DNA of 64,000 bases from Trissonchulus latispiculum (GCA_030248195.1 JASAND010022863.1:38930-102929), one strand, 5' to 3'; counted from the first letter of the stretch, positions 22,692-35,120 are shown. Made by a program: numbers and translations. Notes: generated by a model not told the origin, from the sequence alone.

Positions 22692-23784
22692 ATGTTACGT
22701 ACGGTATGAGATTTTGTACCGTATAATACCTATTTTCGTACCGTATTAAACGGTACGTATACCGTATAATACGATACAACTTTTTCTGTATATACCGTAT
22801 TAAACGGTATATACGTCCCGTATTACATTGTACGGTTAGTTTTTGTACCGTATTGGCAAAGCAAAGTTATAGATTTTAAAGCAACTTTTGCAAAAATTTT
22901 CGAAAAAGCTGTCGTATGCTAAAATAATCATAGAATTATAAAATATTCAATTTCCACAATTTGCATGACTATAGAAAAATATAGAAACTGTTCTCTTGCA
23001 ATTCCTATTTCTGTGCCACTCTGAACTTCTAATTCTTAAATATATATTCAGAACATAAAAAGTGAAAATGATTGAACTTAACTTTTGAATGTCAACGTTT
23101 TTACAGAAAAATAACAAAAATATAAATATATAAATAAACAAATAAATATTGAGGCTTTAAAAATTATTAATTTTATATGTTCTTAGATTTGAATGACATT
23201 CAAAATATTTTCAGACGGTTTTGTCGGAAGCGAAATCTTGAGAAGCTATCTTTATAGCAAAACTGCAAAATTTGTATCACTTGTTTTATTTAAGGAACGA
23301 GGATGGAACTATTTCCTACATCTTCATAGCTTTCTTCCCAAAAATAGCGTCTCAACATTTAGCTTCCAACCAAAACCGTCTGTAAATATTTGAATGTCAT
23401 TCAAATCTAAGCACTTATAAAATTAAAAAATTTTTAAAACCTTAACATTTATTTGTTCATTTGTATTTTCGTTCTTTTTGTGTAAAAACGTTGACTTTCA
23501 AAAGTTAAGTTCAACCATTTTCACTTTATATGTTCAGAATATTTAATAGAATTAATAGAAGTAGAAGTTCAGAATTTTATGTATCATAGAAATAAGAATT
23601 GCAAGAGCAATGATTCTATCTTTTTTAGTCTTGCAGGTTAGATTCAGTTCATTGCCAGTACGGTACAAAAACAAACCGTACATACAATATATATAATACG
23701 GGACGTACCGTTTAATACGGCACGAAAATTGCCGTACCGTATTATACGGTATATATATACAATATCTCATACGGTACGTAACAT
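22692..23784. mobile_element. 1.1-kb giant palindrome with TACCGTATTAAACGGTA words
   Basis: The ends read ATGTTACGTACGGTATGAGA and its near complement at 23765-23784. The whole element folds. Left blocks ACCGTATAATACC, ACCGTATTAAACGGT, TTTGTACCGTATTGGCAA, AACTTTTGAATGTCAACG and TTTGAATGACATTCAAA each have their complement in mirror order on the right, down to a centre near 23290. The arms are about 500 bp with diverged stretches. It begins about 50 bp upstream of the PSMB5 start codon, where the promoter or 5' UTR would be expected. Confidence 0.88.
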
Positions 23785-24242
23785 TACGTACGTAGCTTAA
23801 CAAAAAGAAGGGAAAACAATAAACATATATATATACCTATATATAATATAGCGCGGCGGGAAAAGACCCAAATTTTCTAATTTTGGCTGTAACTTTGTTA
23901 TTAAGCAACAAATCGAAAATCTAACGATAACTACCATGAGGCCTTGCGAAGAGCTTCAAAATGAGCCATAAAACGTCTCTCTAGCGCTTACCGTTAGTGA
24001 GAAATTTTCGACCAAACCGATGGGAAAAACCCCAGCCGAATTATTTGCTGCAAGCATGCCAGAACGGTTTTGACTATATCTTGCGAAAGAGCGGGTCATT
24101 TTTAGTACATCTGAATCATAAAATACCAATATTTTTACAAAAAATCATGTCAAACTGACTTCAAAATTTCGTATGTTTAACACGTAAAATTGGAAATTTT
24201 TGAAATTTGCTTAATTTCTGCAGTTAATACTGACCTCAATAC

Positions 24243-25165
24243 TGACCTTATTTGGACTTGGAAACATGTTGGCAATCAAGTTTTTGTGTTTAAAACCACT
24301 GTCTAACGTTAAAATTACTTAATGGTTAGATGTTTTTTATCATTAGAAACGGCTGAAAATGCGATTTTTAGCATAAAAAATGAAAAATTATTTGGGGGAG
24401 GGTTGGGGGGTCCTGGGGGGTTGGGGGTCTCCAGAGGGGGTCCCCCAGAAAATGTGGGGGGGGGCCTCCTCCACCCCAAATCTCCGTTACACCTATGCCC
24501 AGACCCCCCGTGTAAGTTGCTTCTTTCTCAAGATCTTAATGCTTCACATATTAAAGTCGGCCTTAATCATGCAAAATTTGAAAAACAGATGAAATGAAAA
24601 ACACAACAACCATAGGTGTAATTGGGGGGGGGGGGTTTGGGGGGGGGAACCCCCCCCACAGCCAATTTGACAAACCCCCCCCCAAAAATTTTTGGGGGCC
24701 CCCGGCCCCCCCCCAACTGGGGGGGGGGGGGTAGTCGCGCCGAAGGCGCGAAAAATTGGCCAAAAATTGGGTATTTTTAGGGTAAATTCTGCAAAATTTT
24801 TTAAAAAAGTCCAAATTTTTGGCTTAAAGTGTTTATTATTGCGAGAAATACACGTTTTTAACGGTTTTATAGACTTTTTGGCTCAATATTGACCTTATTT
24901 TAGACTTAGAATCATGTTGGCAATCAAGTTTTCGAGTTTAAAACTCCTGTCTAATGTCAAAATTACTTCATAGTTAAATGTTTTTTGGCATTAGCAATGG
25001 CTGAAAATGCGATTTTTGACATAAAAATAGAAAAATTTTTTTGGGGGAGGTTTGGGGGGGGGGGGTCGTGGGGGGGGGGTTTTGGGGGGTCTAAAAAGGG
25101 GGGCCCCCCAAAATTACGGGGGAGGGGGCCCCCCCAACCCAAATCCCCGTTACACCTATGGACAA
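24243..25165. repeat. Direct duplication (offset about 647 bp) with long G-runs
   Basis: CATGTTGGCAATCAAGTTT and the following sequence through GGCTGAAAATGCGATTTTT and the G-run block occur at about 24243-24500 and 24890-25165. The G-runs reach 9-12 consecutive Gs (near 24624, 24719, 25057 and 25069), with complementary C-runs beside them. No gene is present. Confidence 0.8.
24610..25161. mobile_element. Small TIR element, CCATAGGTGTAA ends, 7-8-bp TSD
   Basis: The left end CCATAGGTGTAATTGGGG and right end CCCCGTTACACCTATGG are complementary. ACAACAA flanks both sides directly (left 24603-24609, right 25162-25168). The interior carries G/C-runs and a TCGCGCC-GAA-GGCGCGA hairpin at 24735-24751. 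Further CATAGGTGTA ends occur near 24488 (inverted) and 25577, so the family has other copies. No coding capacity. Confidence 0.65.
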
Positions 25166-25169
25166 CAAC

Positions 25170-27480
25170 ACAAGGTTCACAAAAAAATCAAAAATAGAAT
25201 TTTTGCTGGCAATTTCGCAAATGAAGTCCGATCGAAAAACTTTTGGTACGTATGGAACGGCAGTGACCCCCTCTACATATGCTGCAAATTTCATGCCGGT
25301 AGCCCTCGTGTAGCGTGAGTAATAAAAAATTTTTGTGAACGAATTTACAAAAAAATCACTTGTTCACAAAAAAAATCACCACCGGATCTGATCTCAGGAT
25401 ATAGCTAGGAAATTTTTCTTTTCATGCATAAATAGAGCATAGTCCATAGTGTTATTATGTAAAAAGTTTGGACTGCCAAGTTTTTTTGCACAGGCTGAAC
25501 TTCGAAATTTGGTTCTCGACCCCCGGGTCCAAAGTGAGGCCAATGTGTGGCAGGGCAAAAAATCTGGGACGGAGGGCATAGGTGTACCTGGGGGGGGGTG
25601 GCGGAACCCCTCCCCCCAAATAGAAAAGTGCCGACCCCACCGAATTTTTGGCTAAAAATATACAAAAATTACAAAAATTCAGGTAGGGGGTTGAAAATTT
25701 TGGGGGGGGGGTCGGCCGAAGGCCGATTTGGGGGGAGGTTTAGAAAAATTTTAAGGAGGGAGGGTCTGCGACCCCTCCATTTGGGGGGAGAGGTAGATAA
25801 TTGTTCCCCCTTATCCCGTAACAGCTGCAGTCGGTTTTAGTTTTTGTCACATTTAGGTCCCCCCACCCTCCCCCTACGCACGAAGCCCTTTTCTAGAAAA
25901 TAATTAGAAAAAATTGAATTTTTTCCAATTGTTTTCTAATTGTTTTCTGCGGTTAACAAATTTTTTGTTAACTAAAAACAAATAATTGTTTTCAAGTTAC
26001 TCTCTACTAGTTTTCTAAGATAGAAAACAATGGGAAAATATTGTTAATATTTTTTCAAAATGTTTTCAAATTGTTTTCGTATATTTTCGTATATTCTATT
26101 TTTATTTATGTTATATTTTTCATACAGCGAAACATTTTTCTGGCACAAATTTTTAAGCTAACTTTTTCATTTTCCTATGTTTAGCACATGTCAAGGTCAC
26201 CTTTGAAGGGCTCTACAAAACAGAAGCAATATTACGCAAAACGCAGTTGTCCTGTTTTGAGAACCCATGGGGATTTCAAAATATGTGAAAATGAGCAAAA
26301 TCGGCGAAAAAGTGATCCCCCCTTAATCAGGACTTTTAAACTAAGACTGAAGCTAGAATCACTGGGTCCACTTTGGAGCGGTCCTCCAATGATAAAAAAT
26401 GTTCGCCTCACCAAGGGCTTTCATTTGATACCAAACTTGGCCACTTTTGGAAAAATCGATTTTTGACCATTTTGGACCGGTCCGGACCCCTGGTCAGGGC
26501 GCCACAGGCCACTGGGACCACTTTGGAGTGGTCCTCCAATGATAAAAAATGTTCGCGTCATCAAGAGCTTTCATTTGATACCAAATTTGGCCACTTTTGG
26601 AAAAATCGATTTTTGGCCATTTTGGGCCCGGTCCCCGGTCCGGACCCCTGGCCAGGGCGCCACGAGGGTTGGGGCGAAAGCTACTATAGCCAACGCTGTA
26701 GTGCTCCGCACGCCACCCCAAATCCCAAATAAGAGAGACCTGCTCACTGTAGATATTTCTGTAGAAGAGGTTAAAGTTGGAGTTGCGACACGGTAGGGCC
26801 CACCACCATCAGGGTGCCCCCCAGCCACATGGATAGGTCCTAGAGCAAAACTAATGGGCAATTTAGATTCACCATATAAGGGTTCCTATTCGATTACAAA
26901 ACCTCAGCCCAGCAGCTCTCATGCGTAGGGCTCCACAGTCCATAGGCCCAGACATCCCCTTTTACACAGTAACTTTCGACCCCTGGCCAGGTGGTCACAG
27001 GAGCCATATCCAAAATTCATACGGCCCCTCCAGATTAGGCCCATGGGACAATGCTAAATCCCAAACCGGAGACCCAATGGCCCTGCCCAGACGCAGTTAT
27101 ATCGAACCAAAGGATTGACTATTTCTGAAAAAACTATGTCCGAAAAAATCGAAATCCTGCTATGTACACAGACCTATGGGGAGGTCCTACCTACCCCATA
27201 CTCATTTCCCCAGAAATGGGGAAAAAGTTGTTCAAAAAAAACCCATATGGTATGGAAAATCTAAGACCTCCGCCCTCTAGGGGGGGGGGGGTACAAAAAA
27301 ACAGGAGAGAAAGTCGTGCGTTGAAAAGTTCAATCTGCCATAAAAACGGCTCGGCTGATTTTGCTCAAATTTGCAGAGCATGGACCCCTCGTGAAGGGCT
27401 TTCTAGTGGTACAATATCAAGGCTCTAGCTCAACTCCTCCGCCGGCACCAGGGGAAACAATGTTCCAACACTGCGCAATA
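25170..27480. other. Noncoding repeat-rich stretch between genes
   Basis: It contains G-run words near 25590-25720, a TCGGCC-GAA-GGCCGA hairpin at 25712-25726, and AATTGTTTTC-type repeats at 25900-26100. Open frames follow the repeats and match no family I know. Confidence 0.45.
26361..26662. repeat. Two tandem copies of a 150-bp unit
   Basis: The unit starts ACTGGG, CCACTTTGGAG, then CCTCCAATGATAAAAAATGT, CTTTCATTTGATACCAAA, GGAAAAATCGATTTTTG and GGACCCCTGG. It occurs at 26361-26510 and 26511-26662 with about 90% agreement by eye. A looser relative (CTTTCGAATGATACCAAACTT) appears near 12075, so the unit is dispersed. Confidence 0.82.
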
Positions 27481-27499
27481 CGCCTTTTTTCCCTATTCT

Positions 27500-27525
27500 A
27501 GGTAGTGCGCTGACGCGCACTACCT
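27500..27525. repeat. Perfect 11-bp hairpin AGGTAGTGCGC
   Basis: AGGTAGTGCGC, TGAC, GCGCACTACCT. It is a perfect stem with a four-base loop in noncoding DNA. A sister hairpin with a 10-bp stem lies at 49561-49584. Confidence 0.7.
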
Positions 27526-28790
27526 GATAAAGCAAAACTGGTTGGCAAACTATCTTTGCGCAAAATCTTGGTGTCAGAGAGTGCATAATTGGCTAGCTAC
27601 CATCGTGGCGCAAATAGTCAAAATTTTATTTAAGTTTCTTATATTAAATTTTACTGAACTACGAGAAAGAGCGCAAAAAGCGCTTTAAAATGATGTGCAT
27701 ATCTCTTCAGTACGTGGTTTCTATCAAAAGTTACAACAAGCGGTTGAAGCTGAATAGCTGATATATATAGAGCTGATATAGCTGAATTACGTTGACCGTT
27801 TGCACACATAATGTAAAGTAAAAACAGTATATCCGAAAATTAAATCTATTGGGTTTTAACGGTCCTTTTGCGTTATTTGTGCAGTATTTAATAGAAAGCA
27901 CTTTGCAGCTGCTTGAAAGCATTGGAAATTTCGAAAACCAAAGCAAACAATGAAAAATTACAGAATGTTTGTTTTTAATTTTCTCGTCACTCCTTCTGTC
28001 AAAATGGACCAAATTTTGTCAATATGTTTTGCATCAGCATACGCTCAGGCCGTTTTCTTGGTTTTTGGAAAAACTCAATATTAAGCAAGATATAAAATTT
28101 ACAAATTTTCAAAACACGCTAAAAAGCGGAAAACTCACTTTTACGAAAAACTAAAAAAACGGCCAGAGCGTTTATGTAAACTAACCATATACTGAAAATC
28201 TCAAATGATTTCATAAAGGATTGAAGGAGATATTTAAGTTTAAAGCTTTTAATACATTTCCTGTTGTGTAGACAGCAAGCCAGTCCCCGCAGCGTCGTAG
28301 ATCAGGTCATCTGATGCAAAACATGATAAAGAACAAATTTGCCAAATTTCAAGCCTATTCATTAAGTATTTAGTTCACAGCATCTGTTCAAAGTCCACCC
28401 CGGTAGTGGTACTACCACCTTAAAATGTGGGTAATTACCTAGGTTATCTCAACTCTTAGTGCAAGGATTCGAACCTTTGACCTTTTGCTTTCACGATACG
28501 TGTGTGGGATGGCCGTATTGAGGCCTCCCACGATTGCGTAAACCCCTATTACATCAGCCTCGTCAAAGGGCGGTCGTATTTGAGACCCCCTTAACTCCCC
28601 TGCCTTTGTCATCTTTACGTCAGCGTTGCATAATGGGCAGTTTCGGCACAAATCCGCCTTAAATAACAAGAAAACACATATAATTCAGTCTATTACAACA
28701 ATTATACATATATCAAGAGCATTTACACAATATTACAATTTGTTCTTCTTTCATTCCTGAAACAGCAAAAAGTACAAGTTAAATTATTAC
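27526..28790. other. Noncoding AT-rich DNA with a B-box-like site
   Basis: No gene was recognised. The minus strand near 28468-28478 reads GGTTCGAATCC, a perfect Pol III B box, but no paired A box or tRNA fold could be supported. It may be a tRNA-SINE remnant. Confidence 0.35.
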
Positions 28791-28799
28791 ATTTTAATT

Positions 28800-31260
28800 C
28801 CTACGTATTGGTTTTAATTCCATTTAATTTAGGGAGTTTTAACTCCTCCTTTTTCTCTCCCGTTTCATCTTATGCCGCTCGTCTGTTTGTCTGGAGAGCG
28901 TGGGAAGCACTCAGACCTTACGTGAACCAATGCCATTCATGCATTCATTCACGTAAGTCCCGTAATAGTGACCCCACAGGGGTCACAGCTGACTTCCCCT
29001 ATACAAGGCTGAACCCAGCCTTGCACTACTCAGTATACAAACATAGGTAATAATAGTAGGTACTTAGGTAGTTAGTAATCCTAGGTAGGTTAATATTGTT
29101 AGTTTAACTTAGGTAATTGTTCTTACGTAAGCTTTTAATTATATTTTATTTTGCTGGGTCCTTGATGGACCAAACAGGTGTGTCTTCTTTGCTTTCCAAT
29201 AAGCAAAGACGACCTTTTGAAGCGGCCGCTGGAGGGCCAAACTTCGCAAATATGGGAGCTTCTGTATATTTCAGATTGATGAGCTCCAGCCGTGACCCCT
29301 AAAACTTGATACCAAAAATCCGGCCTTTGGCCATCTATCTTTTCAAATTAGGGGTCACTTGTCCTCACCAATTCTTGGGTCCTCCAGCCGCCAGACGCGC
29401 CTGTGGGCTGCCGTAGGTGCCGCAGCCCAATAGAAAAGCGTGATCACACCCTAACAGCCAATCAGCTGTTAGAAGCTTTAAGGCCCGATGGGGTCTCGAC
29501 TGAAAACTGAAGTTTTCAGTCAGTACTTGGCTGGCAGTTGGGGAGAGAGGTTGGTCTCTCCCCCCTTAGAAACTTTAGTATTACTTTAGCCCCCATTTTG
29601 TCCGTATGTATCCCGGGGAGATGTATTCTGCGCCAGTTATACGAAGACCTGAACTAAAGCATCTCCCCCCCCTTTCCCCCTTTCCCAGTAGGGTTTTATA
29701 TTTTAGGTTCTGTCAACCAGGCACTCACGATCTGGCCGCCCCCGTGAGCCCATATGTGAACGCTCGCCGCCCGTATGGCTCTCGGGGTGAACTGCTTCTG
29801 ACCCGGGGACCCTTATGCCTGAAAGGTGGTCCCCGGGTCCCTCCACTTTCACTATTTTCCGGGGTCTTCGGACGCCGGAAGGCCACTTTCTGGCTATTTT
29901 TTCGGGCCTAGTGCCCTCTGCTTTTTTATGTATCTGTACTTGGGAGGGTGTGGGCCTTTCGCCCCACCCTCTAGGGTATTTTTAGTGGATTTTCGTATTT
30001 TTCCCTAGTGGTTTGCGAGCAGTTGAACCTCGCAAACCACACATATCAAAAAGGCCTAAAGCCGTCGCTTTGTTCCCTGTTTTCTGCACTCTTCTAAAAA
30101 GGCCCCTTTTCGGCCCTATTTCTGGGTAAACATTTTCAAGTTTCCTCTTTCAAATCACTTTAAAACCGTCTTTTTTCACCCTTTTAACCCTCTCACTTTT
30201 CACTCCAAAACCCAATTTTAAACCCTAAAATTCACATAAACTTGGGTAGTTAGTTTTAAGGGAGGACCCTTGCCTACCCACCTTGAGGACGGGAATTTAG
30301 GCCACTCCCCGGGAGTAGGTCTTTCAGGTTAGGAACCCCTCTATTCCCCACAGCCGGCAACCAGAGTTGCCGCCCATGTTTTTGCACCGCATTCCAAAAT
30401 TAGCTGTCGTTACAATGTCTTGTTTTAACTATTGCCTGCCTAAAATATGAGGTTTCCAAAAACACTCTAACAGGCAGAAATCTAACTTTTAAATGTTGTT
30501 TATCTTATTAATTATTAAGACTTTAACAGGGGAATACCGGCTCCCCTTTAACAAAAGCTGTCTTTAGTTGTTTTTGTAGTAATAATTGCTAAAACAGCAA
30601 CTATTGTCCCCCATTGGCTTTTACACAAATAAAACGAAAACACACGGGTGATCACGTGGGAATGGCCATTCCTGGGCCATTCCCGAAATATAACGCACTC
30701 TCACGCATTTGTAATTATTAGTAGAAAGTATTCTGTTAGGTTAGTATTCTGGGAATTAGCCCCATTGTAGCACTGTTAGGGCTGTAATTTGTACTGTGCT
30801 GTATAAATGCAGCTCCTCACGTAAACTCCTCCAGTTGAGGTTGTGAGTGAAGCCATGTATGCGTGAGGTGTGAATGTTACGTAAATGTGTCTGAATAATT
30901 GTGTGAGTAACTGTGAATGTATGACTGAAATAGTATGTGTGAATTTGTGTAGGTACGATTGTATGCGTGTGTTTACCGTCTAGATGAGTGTGTGAAAGTG
31001 GCATGTTTGAGTTCGCATGAATGAGATTACGTTTGCTGTGTGAGTATAACTGTGTGCGTGGGACTGCTCATTTAAACCCCTCGCGGAGGTCTTGAGTGTA
31101 GTCCGTAGGGCAATAGTTAGTTAAGCTATAATATTAGGTAGTAATTAGGCATAATAATCAGAACACACATTGTAAGTAGTTAGGTTAAGCATAGGCTAAA
31201 CTGTTAGTCCTGTGTCAGTAATTATAGTTAGTATTAGTAATTATAGTCAGTGTTAGTATT
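28800..31260. repeat. GC-richer noncoding element, family copy 1
   Basis: This block shares ordered similarity with 51.1-53.8 kb. Both have CCCCACAGCCGGCAAC then GAGTTGCCG; TTAATTATTAAG followed by a CCGGCT block; GTAATAATTGC then CAATTATT or CAACTATT; GGTGTGAATG then TTACGTAA; and AAACCCCTC before a GAGG block. No protein is encoded. A long LTR or a noncoding retroelement internal region would fit, but no terminal repeats, primer-binding site or polypurine tract were defined. Confidence 0.5.
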
Positions 31261-31992
31261 CGGATTTTTTCAATTTCAAAGAATTTTGATTTTGATGCAG
31301 GTTGTACCAAAATTGAATTCTGATGCGAGTTTTGATTTTTCAAATTTGCGTTCAAATTTTACATAGTTTAAACCAACCTAAGTTATAATCACAAGAGGCT
31401 GTTGTATGAGAACATAAAAATTTCAGGACTTGTATCGAGAACATAAAAATTTCAGGACTTGTATCGAGAACATAAAATTTTAATTTTTCACAAAAATGTC
31501 CATTGCTGCCGTAGAGATTTTTAATATTGTTTAAACTTCTTGGCTTTAATGAAATTATTGTATGCTAATCTTAATCTTTGAAGCTAATGCAAAAAATAAT
31601 GATCTAACAGTCTCTCGAAACTCAAAAGGCTACATTAAAGCAATAAACCTATTCTACAAAATGCCTGCCAAGCAATCTTTCAAGCTAAACATCTCTTCTT
31701 TAGATTTTGCTAGTATTTCTGCCGTGAGCACTGCCATAATGAACAGCACAACAAATCTGAACATGAACAAATCTTTACTGCACATAATAATAGGTTCAAC
31801 AGTACTCGAAAAGATGCATGGAAAAGTATGTTTCATTGTGCATATGAGACTAAGTGAAAGCTTTTAGCATATATTCTGCGGAATCAAAATACGATTCAAA
31901 ATCGCATCAAAATTACTGATTCATGGACAAAAGTTTTGATTTCATTCAGTTCGATTTTGGCTTCTGAAAATTCAGTTAGATTTGATTTTTCA
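31261..31992. other. AT-rich noncoding DNA
   Basis: It has a 33-bp direct repeat near 31405-31475 (AACATAAAAATTTCAGGACT twice) and GATTTTGAT words near both edges. The 101-residue plus-strand frame at 31562-31867 resembles nothing known and is AT-biased. I do not call it. Confidence 0.4.
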
Positions 31993-32810
31993 GCTAAAAC
32001 ACGTTTTTCGGACGTTCTTAGCAAAATATAGTAACTTTGAGTGAAAAATGCCGGCGAAACAGGAAAATTTGTGGAAATTTTAGTCGTAAAACCTATTTTC
32101 TTACCCCTTGTGGCCAATTTTCTTACCCCTTGTGGGAGCAATTTCGCGACCCCTTGTGGGCGACTTCGCCGAGGGGGGAATTTCCCCCCTTCCCCCCCTC
32201 GTCAACCTGTGATAGGTACCCTTGTAATCGTGCATTAATGTTAAGCAGCATCAACTTTCAAAATAGTCTAAATAATGTCACACTAAAGAAATTATCAAAA
32301 TTTTTATAAATAATACAATTTTTGCACAGAAAACAGGATAAAACAAAAATTCTACCTGGAGGCAAAATTTCTTAACCGGCCGCAACTTAACTTAGTGGGA
32401 CGCAAGGTTGACGCAAATCCACAAACGAAAAACCCTGGGATGTCGCCAAAATCCGGGGGTCGTGCAGGTTCTTCCAAGCGTGGCGTATCACAGGAAAGTA
32501 GCTAAGAACCAAGGAGTGGATGCATTTTTGCCCACGCCCATGCTTTATATCAATGCCAAAAATGAATCAAATCGAAAGATGTTTTGACAAAAGTTTAGTT
32601 GCCCCTACCGTAATGTAGTGATGTTTCAGTCGCTGAAACTGAAACTGAAACTATTTTGGAAAATGAACTAAAACTGAAACTGAAACTATCCTATTTCTAG
32701 AACTGAAACTGAAACTGAACCTGAAACTAAAACTAAGTAAGTCCATAGGATAACGTGGGGCGGGGGGAATGCGGGGGTGCATACCCCCAGACAGACAAAA
32801 ACGGGCAGAC
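31993..32810. repeat. Segmental duplication, copy 1
   Basis: It matches 34343-35120 in order: GCTAAAACACGTTTT, CCCCTTGTG word array, GACTTCGCCGA with a GGGGGAATTTCCCCC hairpin, TAGGTACCCTTGTAA, GACGCAA words, AAAATCCGGGG, then a TAGTGATGTTTCAG end with GAAACTGAAACT words. Copy 1 carries a hAT left end at 32616 without a matching right end. Confidence 0.85.
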
Positions 32811-33084
32811 CCTCCCTACACTTTTTCTGCTCTAATTTTGGCCAAATTTTGTGTAATTAATTACATTCTGACTGTGCCTTTTCACAATGTGATCTCATAG
32901 GTACTAATTTGATTGTCATAACAATTTCACACGTACATACATGTCCATAAAAATGATGACCAGAAATAGGTCAGTTGCATTATTCAATTAGCCGATTCAT
33001 TTTATTGAGCAAAGCTCTGAAAATTAAGAAGTATGCCCTAGCGTTATTTGAATCTCAAATACTCCGCAAACGTTGTCATTGTCA

Positions 33085-33580
33085 TGAAGCTCTATACCAT
33101 TGTATCATCACCCAGAACAATGTAAATGTCTAATTGCATCGCATCAGATTGAGATAGGTAACAAGCACGCTTTAGCAGAGGACAAACTGCAGTTTCAGTT
33201 CATGAAGTTTCAAGTTTAAAATTAGTTAACCTGAATGAGTCCTCGTCTTATTTTGGCTAAGCAACGATCGTCCGTCAAATGAGGAACCTGCAAAACGTGC
33301 ACAGGCGGTACAATGGTTAAGACATTGGTTTGCGAAGCTCTATGCCATTCCATCATAGCCCAGAACAATGTACATGTCTAATTGGATCGCATCAGATTGA
33401 GATTAGTAACAAGCGCGCATTAGCAGAGGACAAACTGCAGTTTCAGTCCATGAAGTTTCAAGTTTAAAATTAGTTAACCTGAATGAGTCCTCGTCTTATT
33501 TTGGCAAAGCAACGATTGTCAGTCAATTGAGGAAGCTGTAAAAAGTGTGCAGGCGGTACAGTGGTTAAGACATTGCTCTG
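33085..33580. repeat. Two tandem copies of a 250-bp unit
   Basis: GAAGCTCTATRCCATT starts at about 33085 and 33335. The copies agree closely and both end with GGCGGTACARTGGTTAAGAC. The latter looks a little like a Pol III A box, but no B box follows. Confidence 0.82.
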
Positions 33581-33704
33581 CCGCCGCATTGAACGAAGAT
33601 CTACTGACAGTTGGACACGGAAATTATAATTCGCTATTGACACAATTTACCTAGCGTTAAATGTGGTCCCTAGTGTTGGGATTGGCCGAAATTTTCATTG
33701 GTTG

Positions 33705-33750
33705 CCTTGGCTTGGCTTGGCTTGGCTTGGCTTGGCTTGGCTTGGTTTGA
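33705..33750. repeat. Pentanucleotide microsatellite (CTTGG)n
   Basis: About eight consecutive CTTGG units are visible. Confidence 0.9.
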
Positions 33751-34342
33751 CCACGAACAGACAATTGCCATTAGCCGGAAAGACCAATGGCCAATGGCCA
33801 AACGGTTGGAGTATACAGTGGACTGATGAGACGTTGGGCACTAGACAAATAAAATGTTAAGCACTTTGTTTGCATACCATTATTTAACAAATTTTATTGA
33901 AAAACAACGCTAACTTCCTATAAAATGAGTACGGACCTATCAAAAACTTAGAGATACTTTCCAATATCTTGTGTAGATTAAGTTGAAATCTGTACTATTG
34001 CATTTAATGTAATTTTTATAATCTAATATCTGCATAGCTCAACGGCGGAATACTAACCCTTGTATGTATTTATGTGTATATGTAACGCTCACCACTTTCT
34101 TTTCGACTAGCTAAATGCAGGCTAGCTGCCACAAATGCACTTGTTGGTCGGGAAGGTTGGATTGGGCTGGACGTCCCCACTTTATTGGGTAGTTCACCGA
34201 TGCATATATGCATACCTGAACGGGAGGTCAAATTTCACTGACCCTTGTGGAAGCAAATTTGGGTACCCCTTGTGAGAGCGATTTTTCTTAAGCGTACTTT
34301 TAAAAGCGATTTTAAGCGTTTTTTGTCGTTTTTTAATGATGT

Positions 34343-35120
34343 TTTAGCTAAAACAACGTTTTCAGAACGTTTTTAATGAAAAATTCCGGCGCAGCCGGGA
34401 ATTTTTTGGAAAATTTAGTCGTAAAACCTATTTTTTGGGTAATTTTTCACCCCTTGTGACCAATTTTCTTACCCCTTCTGGGAGCAATTTCGCGACCCCT
34501 TGTGGGCGACTTCGCCGACGGGGGAATTTCCCCCTTCCCCCCCCTCGTCTACCTGCGATAGGTACCCTTGTAACCGTGCATAATGTTAAGCAGCATCAAC
34601 TTTCAAAATAGTCTAAATAATGTTACACTAAAGAAATTATCAAAATTTTTCTAAATAAAACAATTTTTTGCACAGAAAACACGATAAAACAAAAATTCTA
34701 CCTGGACGCAAAATTTCTTAACCGGACGCACCTTAAACTTAGCGGGACTCAAGGTTGACGCATATCCGCAAAACCCTGGGATGTCGCCAAAATCCGGGGT
34801 TCGTGGAGGTTCTTCCAAGCGTGGCGAATCACAGGAAAGTAGCTAAGAACCAAGGAGTGTATGCATTTTTGCCCATGCCCATGCTTTATATCAATGCCAA
34901 AAATGAATCAAACAGAAAGATGTTTTGACAAAAGTTTAGTTGCCCCTACCTTAATGTAGCGATGTTTCAGTCGCCGAAACTGAAACTGAAACTATTTTGG
35001 AAAATGGACTAAAACTGAAACTGAAAATGAAACTAAAACTAGATAAGTCCATAGGATAACGTGGGGGCGGGGAGAATGGGGGGGTGCAGACCCCCCAGAC
35101 AGACAAAACACGGGCAGAAC
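34343..35120. repeat. Segmental duplication, copy 2
   Basis: Second copy of the block at 31993-32810, offset about 2.35 kb. It ends in the left terminus of the large hAT-type element at 34957. The resident repeat includes TAGGTACCCTTG-AGTCTAAATAATGTTACAC, the same target that was interrupted at 15095. Confidence 0.85.

Noticed and set aside
28440..28520. tRNA gene on the minus strand
   Set aside because: Only a B-box-like GGTTCGAATCC is present; no acceptor pairing or A box at proper spacing.
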